Source: Dehalococcoidia bacterium (GTDB taxonomy: Bacteria; Chloroflexota; Dehalococcoidia; SAR202; UBA11138). Taken from it: a stretch of 18,001 nucleotides of DNA. Shown here piece after piece: positions 1-7,152 of the stretch. A model generated the notes under the pieces. It did no database searches, had not been told where the DNA came from, and saw only the letters and a list, made by a program, of their open reading frames with translations. The translations under genes and the position numbers were made by a program. Each line of letters opens with the position of its first letter. Within the stretch, counting starts at the first letter, position 1. Where the stretch lies: contig JAAXHZ010000008.1 in the NCBI GenBank assembly GCA_012270625.1, forward strand, positions 1-18,001, given 5' to 3'.

Positions 1-732
1 GAGTACATGGAGAAGCACACCGTATCCAGGCTGGTCGGCGCGCCGCCCGGGTACGTAGGTTTCGACCAGGGAGGACAGCTCACAGAGGCCGTTCGGAGGC
101 GCCCGTTCCGCGTCATCCTGTTCGACGAGATCGAGAAAGCCCACCCGGACGTCTTCAACATCCTGCTCCAGATCCTGGAAGACGGCAGACTTACCGACGG
201 ACAGGGTCGGACCGTGGACTTCCGAAACACGCTGGTCATCATGACCAGCAATCTGGGAACAGGCTCCGAGGTGCGGGAGGCGGTCGGATTCTTGCGTGAT
301 CCGGACAGGGAAGACGACTCTGCCAGGCGCAGAGCCACAATCGACGAGGCATTGAAGCGCGTGTTCAGGCCGGAGTTCCTTAACCGCATCGACGAGACGA
401 TCGTGTTCGATCCGCTGACTGAAGAGCAGACCAGGCAGATCGTCGATATCATCGTCGCCGAGGTGTCGGCGCGGCTGGCCGAGCACGGCGTGACCATCGA
501 CCTGACCGACATGGCTCGCGGCTGGCTCGCCAGCGAGGGATTCGACCGGATCTACGGCGCGCGTCCGCTGAGGCGCGTAGTGCAGAGGTCCATCGAGAAT
601 CCACTCTCCAGACTCATTCTGGGAGGCGAGTTCGTGTCCGGGGATCACATCCTCGCGGACGTCGGAGATGAAAGATCGCTGTCTTTCAGCAAGGTGGATA
701 TGGCTGAGAAAGTACTGGCGGGGGTGGGATAG
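1..732 (+). CDS. clpC: ATP-dependent Clp protease ATP-binding subunit, ClpC type (C-terminal part, 5' truncated)
   Basis: This is the C-terminal 243 residues of a Hsp100/Clp AAA+ unfoldase; the reading frame is open from base 1, so the gene begins before the window. Visible D2-domain motifs are the pore loop GAPPGYVG (fragment residues 13-20), Walker B ILFDE (39-43), sensor-1 TSN (82-84), FRPEFLNR with the arginine finger (122-129) and the sensor-2 motif GARPLRR (186-192). The second Walker A lies outside the window. The sequence AVGF (94-97), after sensor-1, sits where ClpC/ClpA proteins carry the (I/V/L)GF/L loop that docks on ClpP. ClpB lacks this loop, so I call it a ClpC-type unfoldase that feeds ClpP rather than a disaggregase. 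The family unfolds substrates in the cytosol using ATP. The following gene has its own promoter, so this is probably the end of a transcription unit. Confidence 0.93.
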   Translation, partial: EYMEKHTVSRLVGAPPGYVGFDQGGQLTEAVRRRPFRVILFDEIEKAHPDVFNILLQILEDGRLTDGQGRTVDFRNTLVIMTSNLGTGSEVREAVGFLRDPDREDDSARRRATIDEALKRVFRPEFLNRIDETIVFDPLTEEQTRQIVDIIVAEVSARLAEHGVTIDLTDMARGWLASEGFDRIYGARPLRRVVQRSIENPLSRLILGGEFVSGDHILADVGDERSLSFSKVDMAEKVLAGVG

Positions 733-802
733 ACGATGGCGCAGATCTGTAGCTACAGGCTTGGGGAGCAAACCTCAGGGGAAGTGAACTCCGAAAATTC
801 AC

Positions 803-830
803 TTGACAAATTCAGCCCGAGGGTTATCAT
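803..830 (+). promoter_or_regulatory. Sigma70-like promoter of the NYN-domain gene
   Basis: A perfect -35 box TTGACA (803-808) is followed after 16 bases by TATCAT (825-830, 5 of 6 matches to TATAAT). A 7-bp inverted repeat, AAGTGAA (782-788) / TTCACTT (798-804), overlaps the upstream edge of the -35 box and could be an operator. The transcription start would be near 837, giving a leader of about 110 nt before the GTG at 946. Confidence 0.7.
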
Positions 831-890
831 ATATCCATAATACTCCCTGGTGTCCGTCGTCATCGGCGCACGTCAGGTTTTCATTCTCAC

Positions 891-925
891 AAATGGGGTG
901 TCCAGAAGTTGCTGGCATCCCATTT
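891..925 (+). other. Stable hairpin in the 5' leader of the NYN gene
   Basis: AAATGGG (891-897) pairs with CCCATTT (919-925). Inside it, GTG (898-900) can pair with CAT (916-918, one wobble), and CCAG (902-905) pairs with CTGG (912-915) around loop AAGTTG, with T901 bulged. This makes about 14 pairs with one bulge. The 3' arm runs into a T-rich stretch (923-933), and the ribosome binding site GGGAGG (935-940) follows. It could act as an attenuator/terminator-like element, or as a target for autoregulation by the downstream nuclease-like protein. Neither role is shown by sequence alone. Confidence 0.5.
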
Positions 926-945
926 GTTGTTTCTGGGAGGTGAAT

Positions 946-1500
946 GTGCCAGGTCGCGTTGCGATATTTATCGACGGTGCCTATCTGGAATACATACTCA
1001 GGGAAGAGTTCAGCAACTCTCGCATCAACTTCCAAGCTTTGTCGGAAGAGCTTGCCGGTGGTTCCGACATTCTCAGGAGCTACTATTACCACTGCCCAGC
1101 TTACCAGAGCGACCCACCAACAGAGGATGAGCGTCGCCGATATTCTAACCAGCGTCGATTCTTCGAAGCGTTGGAACAGCTTCCCAGATATTCGGTCAGG
1201 CTGGGAAGGCTGGCTCGCCGCGGCCCGGACGAATACGGAAAGTACAGATTCGAGCAGAAGAGGGTAGATATCCTGCTCGGAGTAGACATGGTCCTGCTCG
1301 CAGCCAAGCAAAGTATTCAGGAAGCCGTACTGGTTGCAGGAGACAGCGACTTCATACCTGCGGTCTCGGTAGCCAAGTCTGAGGGCGTTTTGGTACGTCT
1401 ATTCCATGGCCAGAACCCGCACTCAGATCTATGGCGAGAGGCGGACGAGAGAATCCCGATTACCCAAGAACTGATCGACTCGGTTCTACTCACTCAGTAG
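946..1500 (+). CDS. NYN-domain (LabA/DUF88-like) PIN-fold nuclease-like protein
   Basis: A 184-residue protein that is almost entirely one NYN domain, a PIN-like fold usually associated with metal-dependent RNA cleavage. Conserved features are the first strand VAIFIDGAYL with D10, a central K105xxD108 and D114 (QKRVDILLGVDM), and VAGDSDFIPAV with D133/D135. Together these form the acidic metal-binding cluster. The usual IDGxN motif reads IDGAY here, a small departure. I chose GTG 946 because GGGAGG lies 5 nt upstream and the domain starts immediately after it; the frame is open back to 850, but the extension (cysteine/tryptophan-rich, overlapping the leader hairpin) is not domain-like. It has its own promoter and leader hairpin. 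The DNA looks AT-richer than neighbouring housekeeping genes, which hints at transfer. RNase activity is inferred from the family; the physiological role is unknown. Confidence 0.85.
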   Translation: MPGRVAIFIDGAYLEYILREEFSNSRINFQALSEELAGGSDILRSYYYHCPAYQSDPPTEDERRRYSNQRRFFEALEQLPRYSVRLGRLARRGPDEYGKYRFEQKRVDILLGVDMVLLAAKQSIQEAVLVAGDSDFIPAVSVAKSEGVLVRLFHGQNPHSDLWREADERIPITQELIDSVLLTQ

Positions 1501-1632
1501 TCGGTTGCGTTCTAGATCTTCAGATTCGAACAGGAACGGATCATCTGGATCCCACCAATATCGCGAAGATCGGCTCACGGTAAACGAAGGCACTCCATTT
1601 CACATGCGTAATCTACCCGCTACTGAGGGTCT

Positions 1633-2466
1633 GTGCTGAAGCTACCCGGCGAACTTAGAGACGCTGTCGTCAGGGGCGTGCGCATCCGGTACGTAGAAGC
1701 CGGACAGGGCGCGCCCTTGGTGCTGATCCACGGCCTGACCTCGTCGAAGGTGGCGTGGCGCGAGAACATCGCGCCGCTTGCGGAGCGTCATCGCGTGTAC
1801 GCGGTCGATCTGCCCGGTCACGGCGACTCCGACAAGTCTGGCGTCAGCTACGACTCCGCGTTCATAGTGGGGCTGATACGGGAGTTCATACTGGGCCTCG
1901 GTCACAAGCGGGTGGCGCTGGCCGGCATCTCTCTCGGGGGAGGAGTCAGCCTGCTCACCGCGCTCGAGCGCCCGGAGATGGTCTCGAAGCTGGCTCTGGT
2001 CGGCAGCGGGGCGCTCGGACGCGAGATCGCAACGGTCATCCGACTTGCCGCTCTGCCCATAGTCGGCGAGATCATGCTTGGCGGGCCGTTCGACAACGTC
2101 GGCGCCATGGCCCGCAAGTGCTTTTACGACAAGCGGCTGGCCACCAGCGAGCTGATAGAAGAGCTTCGGCGCACCAACAGTCTGCCGGGAGCGCGCGAGG
2201 CCGCATTGACAATCATCCGCAGGTACATCAGCGTGTGGGGCGTGCGTCGGCAATACGTGGTGACGAGTCGGTTGAAGAGCCTCGCTGTGCCCACCATGCT
2301 GTTCTGGGGCAGGGAAGACGAGATCATTCCAGTCGAACACGGGCATCGAGCCGCCCGGATGATTCCCGATGCAGGTCTGCACGTGTTCGCGAAGTGCGGC
2401 CACTGGCCGCAGATGGAGCGAGCCGAGGAGTTCAACCAGCTGATGCTGGAGTTCCTCTCACGCTGA
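1633..2466 (+). CDS. Alpha/beta hydrolase (MhpC/BphD-like fold)
   Basis: A 277-residue alpha/beta hydrolase. The complete triad is visible: nucleophile S100 in GISLG (98-102), acid D229 in WGREDEIIP (225-233) and H257 in KCGHWPQMER (254-263). The oxyanion-hole HG motif is at 33-34, and the cap domain lies at about 130-205. The fold and spacing match C-C bond hydrolases, esterases and haloperoxidase-like enzymes; the substrate cannot be read from sequence. The start is GTG 1633, preceded by GAGGG at 1625-1629 (short spacing). The preceding 1501-1632 holds no convincing gene or promoter. The 3' end overlaps the convergent FAD oxidoreductase by 9 bp (2458-2466), so there is no room for a classical terminator. 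No cofactor site or signal peptide is seen, so it is cytosolic. Confidence 0.9.
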   Translation: MLKLPGELRDAVVRGVRIRYVEAGQGAPLVLIHGLTSSKVAWRENIAPLAERHRVYAVDLPGHGDSDKSGVSYDSAFIVGLIREFILGLGHKRVALAGISLGGGVSLLTALERPEMVSKLALVGSGALGREIATVIRLAALPIVGEIMLGGPFDNVGAMARKCFYDKRLATSELIEELRRTNSLPGAREAALTIIRRYISVWGVRRQYVVTSRLKSLAVPTMLFWGREDEIIPVEHGHRAARMIPDAGLHVFAKCGHWPQMERAEEFNQLMLEFLSR

Positions 2467-3783
2467 CAGGTCGTCCATAATCATCTGGGCGACCTGCCTG
2501 CCCATCCGCACGCTGTAGTTGGTGCCCCTGTCTTCAGGGTAGATCTGCGTGGTGTTTGCCAGATATACGCCCTCGAACGGCGTGCGGTGGCTCGGTATGT
2601 GCTGGGAGTAGTTGACTCCGATCACGGGCTGTGCCCCATCTACCCTGTGATGGTAGCTGCGTTCGATCCAGTCCAGCTCGAAATCGGGGTTCACCTTTCT
2701 CAGATGAGGAAGATACTCGTCCAGCAGCTGCTGGTGCTCCATCCTGTACAGCGGATGGTCGGTGGTCAGGTAGTTGGATAGATAGACGATGTGCTTGCCG
2801 CCGTAGTGCTCAGGACCGATCAGGTTGGTGTGCTCGATGACCCCTACGAACGGTATGGACCTGTCGGCCACGTTAAGCCAATAGACGTTCGACAGCGGCC
2901 TGTCCATCACCAGGACTATCAGCACGGCGGACATGTAGCGAGCGCGGTCTAGCCTTGCCTGGTAGTCCTCCGGCATTGGAGGGACGAGCCTGGTGAAGAC
3001 CGGCGACGGCGTGGTCGCGAGGACGGCGTCGAATTCTTCTTTCCTTGAGTCATTGTCCCCCATCTGCACCTCAACGCCGCTGACTTTGCCATTGTCAACG
3101 AGGATGCGGTTCACGGATGTCGCGATGTGTACCTCACCGCCGAGGTCGCGGATGCTGTCGGCGAGGGTGTCGAATACCATGCCGAAGCTGCCCATGGGGT
3201 ATCCGAGCTTCTCACGCACCATGCTCTTTCCCCTGGAGGCGACTCTCGTGTTGATCTTTCCCCACACCCACGCCATCGTCACCTGCCGGTAGTAGTTGTC
3301 GCCGAACTTGCCGCGGAGCATGGGTTCCCAGAAGGCGTCATACACACTCTGTCCGCCGTGTCGTCTGAGCCATTCGTCGGCGGTGACCCTTTCATACTTG
3401 CGCCAGTCCTTCTGTCGTTGGAGGTACAGCGTGGTCAGACCAAGACGCACGCGATCGGCAAGGCTCAGCGGCTTGAACCTGAGCAGGTCCATGGGAGTCA
3501 CGAAATCGTAGATTCGGCCGTCGTGCAGGGTGCCGACCGTGGAGTCTATCCAGCGGATCGTGTGTCCCAGGCCGATCTCACCGAGGAGGTCTATGATGTC
3601 CGTATCGGACGTGAACCAGTGATGGTAGCCGCGTTCCAGTCGCTCGCCGCCCACGTCGAACGTCGATGCGTGACCGCCGATGAACGGAGCGCGCTCGTAC
3701 ACCACCGCCTGGTGGCCTGCTTTCAACAGGTCATATGCTGCCGGAAGCCCCGCGGCTCCGGCGCCGATTACGGCTACGCGCAT
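2458..3783 (-). CDS. FAD-dependent NAD(P)-binding oxidoreductase (amine oxidase / desaturase-like)
   Basis: A 441-residue flavoprotein of the amine oxidase / phytoene desaturase / protoporphyrinogen oxidase superfamily. The N-terminal dinucleotide motif is GAGAAG (7-12), with E30 placed to bind the FAD ribose (VVYER) and then FIGGHAS. The C-terminal FAD-binding stretch is LANTTQIYPEDRGTNYS (408-424). I chose ATG 3783 because the Rossmann strand MRVAVIGAGAAG begins there. An upstream in-frame ATG at 3831 adds 16 unlike residues and overlaps the previous gene by 38 nt, while 3783 leaves a 10-nt gap. It is the last gene of the operon with the flippase-like and two GT-C-like membrane proteins. 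This suggests it modifies a lipid carrier or a sugar nucleotide (UDP-galactopyranose mutase shares the fold), but the substrate is not determinable. It has no transmembrane segment. Confidence 0.87.
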   Translation of the reverse strand: MRVAVIGAGAAGLPAAYDLLKAGHQAVVYERAPFIGGHASTFDVGGERLERGYHHWFTSDTDIIDLLGEIGLGHTIRWIDSTVGTLHDGRIYDFVTPMDLLRFKPLSLADRVRLGLTTLYLQRQKDWRKYERVTADEWLRRHGGQSVYDAFWEPMLRGKFGDNYYRQVTMAWVWGKINTRVASRGKSMVREKLGYPMGSFGMVFDTLADSIRDLGGEVHIATSVNRILVDNGKVSGVEVQMGDNDSRKEEFDAVLATTPSPVFTRLVPPMPEDYQARLDRARYMSAVLIVLVMDRPLSNVYWLNVADRSIPFVGVIEHTNLIGPEHYGGKHIVYLSNYLTTDHPLYRMEHQQLLDEYLPHLRKVNPDFELDWIERSYHHRVDGAQPVIGVNYSQHIPSHRTPFEGVYLANTTQIYPEDRGTNYSVRMGRQVAQMIMDDLSA

Positions 3784-3793
3784 AGTGTCACCG

Positions 3794-4864
3794 TCATCTT
3801 CCCTGGCCTTCCCGTTCCACCGGTAGATCATCCTGCCTTTGGCCCTCGCGCGACAGGAGTCGCAGAGACACGTGCGCCGTCCACAGGAACACCTGACCGA
3901 GCACTATCATCGGCAGCAGTATCACGGCGTGGACGACCACGGCGAATCCTGCCGCCGCCGGCCTCTCCACTGTGGACAGCGGACTCAGCACCAGAGTCTC
4001 TCGCGCGATGATCTCGAACAGTCCGAGTCCGCCCGGCGCGGCGGGCACCGAGCTCCCGATGTTTGTAATCGAAGTCACCAGGACCATCGTGGCGGCCATT
4101 TCGCCGGGGCCGGCATGGGCGTCGTAGATGCCGAACGGGAAGCCCATTATCCAGAACACCGCTGCCTCAGTCAGCCAGATCGGAATGGACAGAACGAACA
4201 GCACGACCAGCTTGCGTGGATCGCGCAACGGCTCCAGACCTTGAAGCAGCATACCGGTCAGCGAGTCTGCCACCAGCCTCAGACGCTCCGGCAGAGGGCG
4301 CGCCACGAACAGTGCAATCGCGCGTGCCCGTTCCGGGTACAGCGCCACCAGCACCAGCGCGCCAAAGGCTGTCACGAACGGTAGGCTAAATCCCAGCACA
4401 ATCACCGCCTCAGGCACTCCAAAACGCTCGCTGAACGACTCTACGAGTCCTGTAACCGGCACGAATAGGGCGACGACCGCAACGAAGAACAGGAGGGTCA
4501 GGGCGTCGAAGACGCGCTCGACCAGCACCGTTACGAGCGCGGCGGCCTTGTTGATGCCCTCACGCTCGCCCACGTAGTAGCTGCGCACCAGCTCGCCGAG
4601 ACGCATCGGAAGAAGATTGTTTGCCATGTACCCAATCGTGACCACGGGAAACAGCCTCACCGTCCTGACGGGTTTGAGGTGCCGCAGCATCACAGTCCAG
4701 CGCAGCGAGCGGAAGTACACCGATATCAAGTACATGCCGACCGCCGGGATCGTGAACCAGTAGTTGGCTCCGCTCAACGCCTCCAGCATACGCCGGGGAT
4801 CGGCGGTGAATACGAACAGCGCCAACAGGACGATGCTGATGCCTATGCCGATACGGTACTTCAT
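3794..4864 (-). CDS. Flippase-like / lysylphosphatidylglycerol-synthase transmembrane family protein (UPF0104, YbhN/AglD-like)
   Basis: A 356-residue polytopic membrane protein of the UPF0104 family (TIGR00374-like). Family landmarks are a first membrane segment at 6-20, the RW pair (55-56), NNLLPMRLGELVR (82-94), ERVFD (116-120) and the late motif PAAPGGLGLFE (274-284). The C-terminus is a charged cytosolic tail. The family includes the membrane half of MprF and archaeal AglD, and is linked to moving or handling lipid-linked substrates. The protein has no synthetase domain, so it is not a complete MprF. It lies 59 nt downstream of the TIGR03663 gene and 10 nt upstream of the FAD oxidoreductase, consistent with one transcript. 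The likely job is a step in lipid-linked glycan handling; a specific substrate is not supported. ATG 4864 has only a weak ribosome binding site. Confidence 0.9.
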   Translation of the reverse strand: MKYRIGIGISIVLLALFVFTADPRRMLEALSGANYWFTIPAVGMYLISVYFRSLRWTVMLRHLKPVRTVRLFPVVTIGYMANNLLPMRLGELVRSYYVGEREGINKAAALVTVLVERVFDALTLLFFVAVVALFVPVTGLVESFSERFGVPEAVIVLGFSLPFVTAFGALVLVALYPERARAIALFVARPLPERLRLVADSLTGMLLQGLEPLRDPRKLVVLFVLSIPIWLTEAAVFWIMGFPFGIYDAHAGPGEMAATMVLVTSITNIGSSVPAAPGGLGLFEIIARETLVLSPLSTVERPAAAGFAVVVHAVILLPMIVLGQVFLWTAHVSLRLLSREGQRQDDLPVEREGQGR

Positions 4865-4896
4865 CCGGGTGTCAGTTTACAGCCGTCGGCGGGGGG

Positions 4897-4919
4897 ATGT
4901 CAGGCGTCGGGGCTGACAT
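4897..4919 (-). other. Intercistronic hairpin between the TIGR03663 and flippase genes
   Basis: ATGTCAG (4897-4903) and CTGACAT (4913-4919) form a 7-bp stem with a 9-nt loop, starting 4 nt after the TIGR03663 stop codon on the minus strand. The following minus-strand bases are a C-run rather than a U-run, so it is not a standard intrinsic terminator. It may be a mRNA-stability or partial-attenuation element within the operon. Confidence 0.35.
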
Positions 4920-4923
4920 AGAC

Positions 4924-7137
4924 TTACGGCTCAGCCCTGTAGTCTAGAGGCACGTCCGCCTTGAAGTACAGGTAGGAGTCTTCACTGCCCAGGCGGTCGC
5001 GTACTCCCTCGCGGTTCAGCCAGTAGTCCATCGCCCTGCGCCAGGCCGACCTGTCGAAGATGGCTCCAACGAACCTGGAAGGCGTGACCTCGCGGTAGAT
5101 GTACTCCGGGAACCACCAGCGATGCCTGATACGCTCGGCCTCGCCGTACAGATCTGCCAGCCCCTCGTCCGCCGACTGGCGGTTGTTGGTGTGGACCACG
5201 ACCACAGGCGCGCTGGGGGGATCATCGAACGAGTCCGATCTGAAGGTCGGAAATTGCACGCTGGGCGTGTCCCGAAAATACCAGGCCCAGGGCCATGAGA
5301 ACCCTGAAGTGCCGTCGATAGCGACTTGGACAGGACCGTCCAGGTTTGTCTGTTCGATCGATTCCAGCAGACGGGTCACGTCAGGAGACGTCTGCGTGTA
5401 AACGATCATCTCGACAGGAACGTCTCCGTTGCGGTATGAGGCCATCATCCCGGCTCTCACAGAGAGCGCGAGCAGCATTCCCGCGACGATCAGCAGGGCG
5501 ATGCCGGCGAGGTTCTCGGTTCCCAGCGAGCGGGACATGTACACCGCCATCGCGACCATGCCAACGGACATGACGGCGAGCGCTGTCTGGATCGTCACGT
5601 CCATTAGGACGTTGGACGTGGGATCGTAGAAGGCCAGGTTCCACAGCAGAACGATAAATAGCGGGACGCCGGGAACAAGCAGGTAGCCGCTGTGCTCGAT
5701 CGTCCTGCGCCAGTCGATGCGCCGCGCGACGTGCGACAGGAACATGCCCGTGAGAACTATGAAGGGCAGCGTGATGTTGACCAGCAGCCACGGCATCTTC
5801 TCGCTGGCGATCGTGTACAGCAGGAACGTGGTCACAGGCCAATAGACCAGGAACGCGCTGAACCGGTCGCGACTGCGCAGGAAGTACACGATACCGATGA
5901 TGCCGATGAAGAAGGGCAGGAACTCATACACCGATGTCGTGACGAAGTAGTAGTACCAGGGCTGCGCGCCGCGACCCTCGCCCTGCTGGACAATCCAGTA
6001 TCCGAGAGCCTGCCATATGCCGCTCTTTATTCCGCCGTAGAAGTTGGTCAGGAACGTCGTGTACAGCAGCGTCCAGATGGAGTAGAAGATCAGCGCGCAT
6101 CTCCACCAGACCGACCAGTTCCACAGGAATCCGAGATAGACTGAGAGGCCGATCATCCCTATCACGACCAATAAGGCGATAACGCTGCCGCCGGCTTCGG
6201 GATCACCGATCCTCGCGCTGCCCTCGGGCGCGGCAAGCACGAGATCGGTCCAGCTCAGCAGCGCCGTCTCCTGGAGGAGCGCGCTGAATGCGGACCACTG
6301 CGGCAGGGTGACGGCTGTCAGGAACACCACAAAGACCGCAGGACGGGACAGATTCACCAAGTCTATCCGGTGTTCTCTGTCCGAATACCAGAGGGTCCGC
6401 GCGACACGCCCGATGGCTACAGGCGGAGAGACGCCCTGTATCTCCACCGGACGCAAGACCCCGCCGATATAGGGCCGCGCCGCCAGCAGCAGACACCATA
6501 GTCCAAGAGTGCCGACCACGAGGTATGCTGACTCTTTAGTGGCGAACGCCAGGGCAAGCAGTCCGGCGGCGATGTACAGGTAGCGCTCCCGACCTTCGTC
6601 CAGGTATCTCCACATACAGATCACGAGGCCGAACGTCCACACGGCCATCAGTATGTCGTTGCGAGCGAACCGGCTGAAGTAGAGTATCGCGGGCGAGGCG
6701 AACAGGAGCGCGGAGACTGTAAGCGCTCCGACGCGCCCCAGCCTGCTCCTGAACAGAAGGGGCATCACGATCAGGACGGTCCCCATAATCGCGTACAGAA
6801 GCCGTGCGGTCGTGTCGCTGTCGCCGAACAGCAGGAATAGGGCCGCGTTCGCCTCGAACTGGAACGGCCCGTGCATCATCGGATTGTGGACGTACTCAGA
6901 CCCGTTGAACAGGTTCCAGGAGTAGAGCGCGTGGAGACTCTCGTCGTGGTGCATGGCGCGGGCGCCGAGCTCCCACAGTCGCATTCCCAGCCCGATCAGT
7001 ACCAGCGCGCCGTATCCAACGGCTTCCCACCATCGCAGGTCGACCAGCTTAAAGCTGGACATGTAAAAGGGCCGATCGAAACCCCTAACGTCAGGGGCGG
7101 GCGACTCTTCAGATGTTGTGGTTGCGATGTCTGTCAT
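4924..7137 (-). CDS. TIGR03663 family membrane protein (Agl23-like, GT-C/GT39-type glycosyltransferase)
   Basis: A 737-residue integral membrane protein with a cytosolic N-terminus of about 35 residues, many hydrophobic segments and a soluble C-terminal third. The signatures are clear: HHDESLHALYSWNLF from residue 63, HNPMMHGPFQFE (84-95), GDSDTTARLL (105-114) and FSRFARNDI (154-162). The acidic pair D65/E66 after the first membrane helix matches the catalytic position of GT-C enzymes, which use polyprenyl-phosphate sugars. TIGR03663 proteins occur mainly in Chloroflexi and archaea and are paired with DUF2298 proteins, as here. It starts 15 nt after the DUF2298 gene stop, so the two are co-transcribed. 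Residues 25-31 (YMSSFKL) are encoded by a 22-bp repeat that also occurs at the end of ftsY. Sugar donor and acceptor are unknown. Confidence 0.92.
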   Translation of the reverse strand: MTDIATTTSEESPAPDVRGFDRPFYMSSFKLVDLRWWEAVGYGALVLIGLGMRLWELGARAMHHDESLHALYSWNLFNGSEYVHNPMMHGPFQFEANAALFLLFGDSDTTARLLYAIMGTVLIVMPLLFRSRLGRVGALTVSALLFASPAILYFSRFARNDILMAVWTFGLVICMWRYLDEGRERYLYIAAGLLALAFATKESAYLVVGTLGLWCLLLAARPYIGGVLRPVEIQGVSPPVAIGRVARTLWYSDREHRIDLVNLSRPAVFVVFLTAVTLPQWSAFSALLQETALLSWTDLVLAAPEGSARIGDPEAGGSVIALLVVIGMIGLSVYLGFLWNWSVWWRCALIFYSIWTLLYTTFLTNFYGGIKSGIWQALGYWIVQQGEGRGAQPWYYYFVTTSVYEFLPFFIGIIGIVYFLRSRDRFSAFLVYWPVTTFLLYTIASEKMPWLLVNITLPFIVLTGMFLSHVARRIDWRRTIEHSGYLLVPGVPLFIVLLWNLAFYDPTSNVLMDVTIQTALAVMSVGMVAMAVYMSRSLGTENLAGIALLIVAGMLLALSVRAGMMASYRNGDVPVEMIVYTQTSPDVTRLLESIEQTNLDGPVQVAIDGTSGFSWPWAWYFRDTPSVQFPTFRSDSFDDPPSAPVVVVHTNNRQSADEGLADLYGEAERIRHRWWFPEYIYREVTPSRFVGAIFDRSAWRRAMDYWLNREGVRDRLGSEDSYLYFKADVPLDYRAEP
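7044..7065. repeat. 22-bp palindromic repeat, copy 1 (inside the TIGR03663 gene)
   Basis: The + strand reads CCAGCTTAAAGCTGG followed directly by ACATGTA. The first 15 bases are a perfect dyad, CCAGCTT / AAGCTGG around one central A. The same 22 bases occur at 10710-10731 in the same orientation. Here they encode residues 25-31 of the minus-strand membrane protein, just before its first membrane helix. Confidence 0.9.
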
Positions 7138-7152
7138 TCGAGTTTTCTGCAG

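Noticed and set aside
747..758. CTGTAGCTACAG palindrome after clpC as a terminator
   Set aside because: A short 12-bp palindrome with no loop and no T-run; too weak to call a terminator.
850..945. N-terminal extension of the NYN gene to 850
   Set aside because: The extension covers the leader hairpin and is not domain-like; GTG 946 has a good GGGAGG site.
1642..2403. Minus-strand ORF of 253 codons opposite the first alpha/beta hydrolase
   Set aside because: The translation is His/Arg/Gln-rich and patternless; the plus strand carries a full catalytic triad.
3127..4011. Plus-strand ORF of 294 codons across the FAD oxidoreductase and flippase genes
   Set aside because: It spans two real genes on the other strand and lacks any motif.
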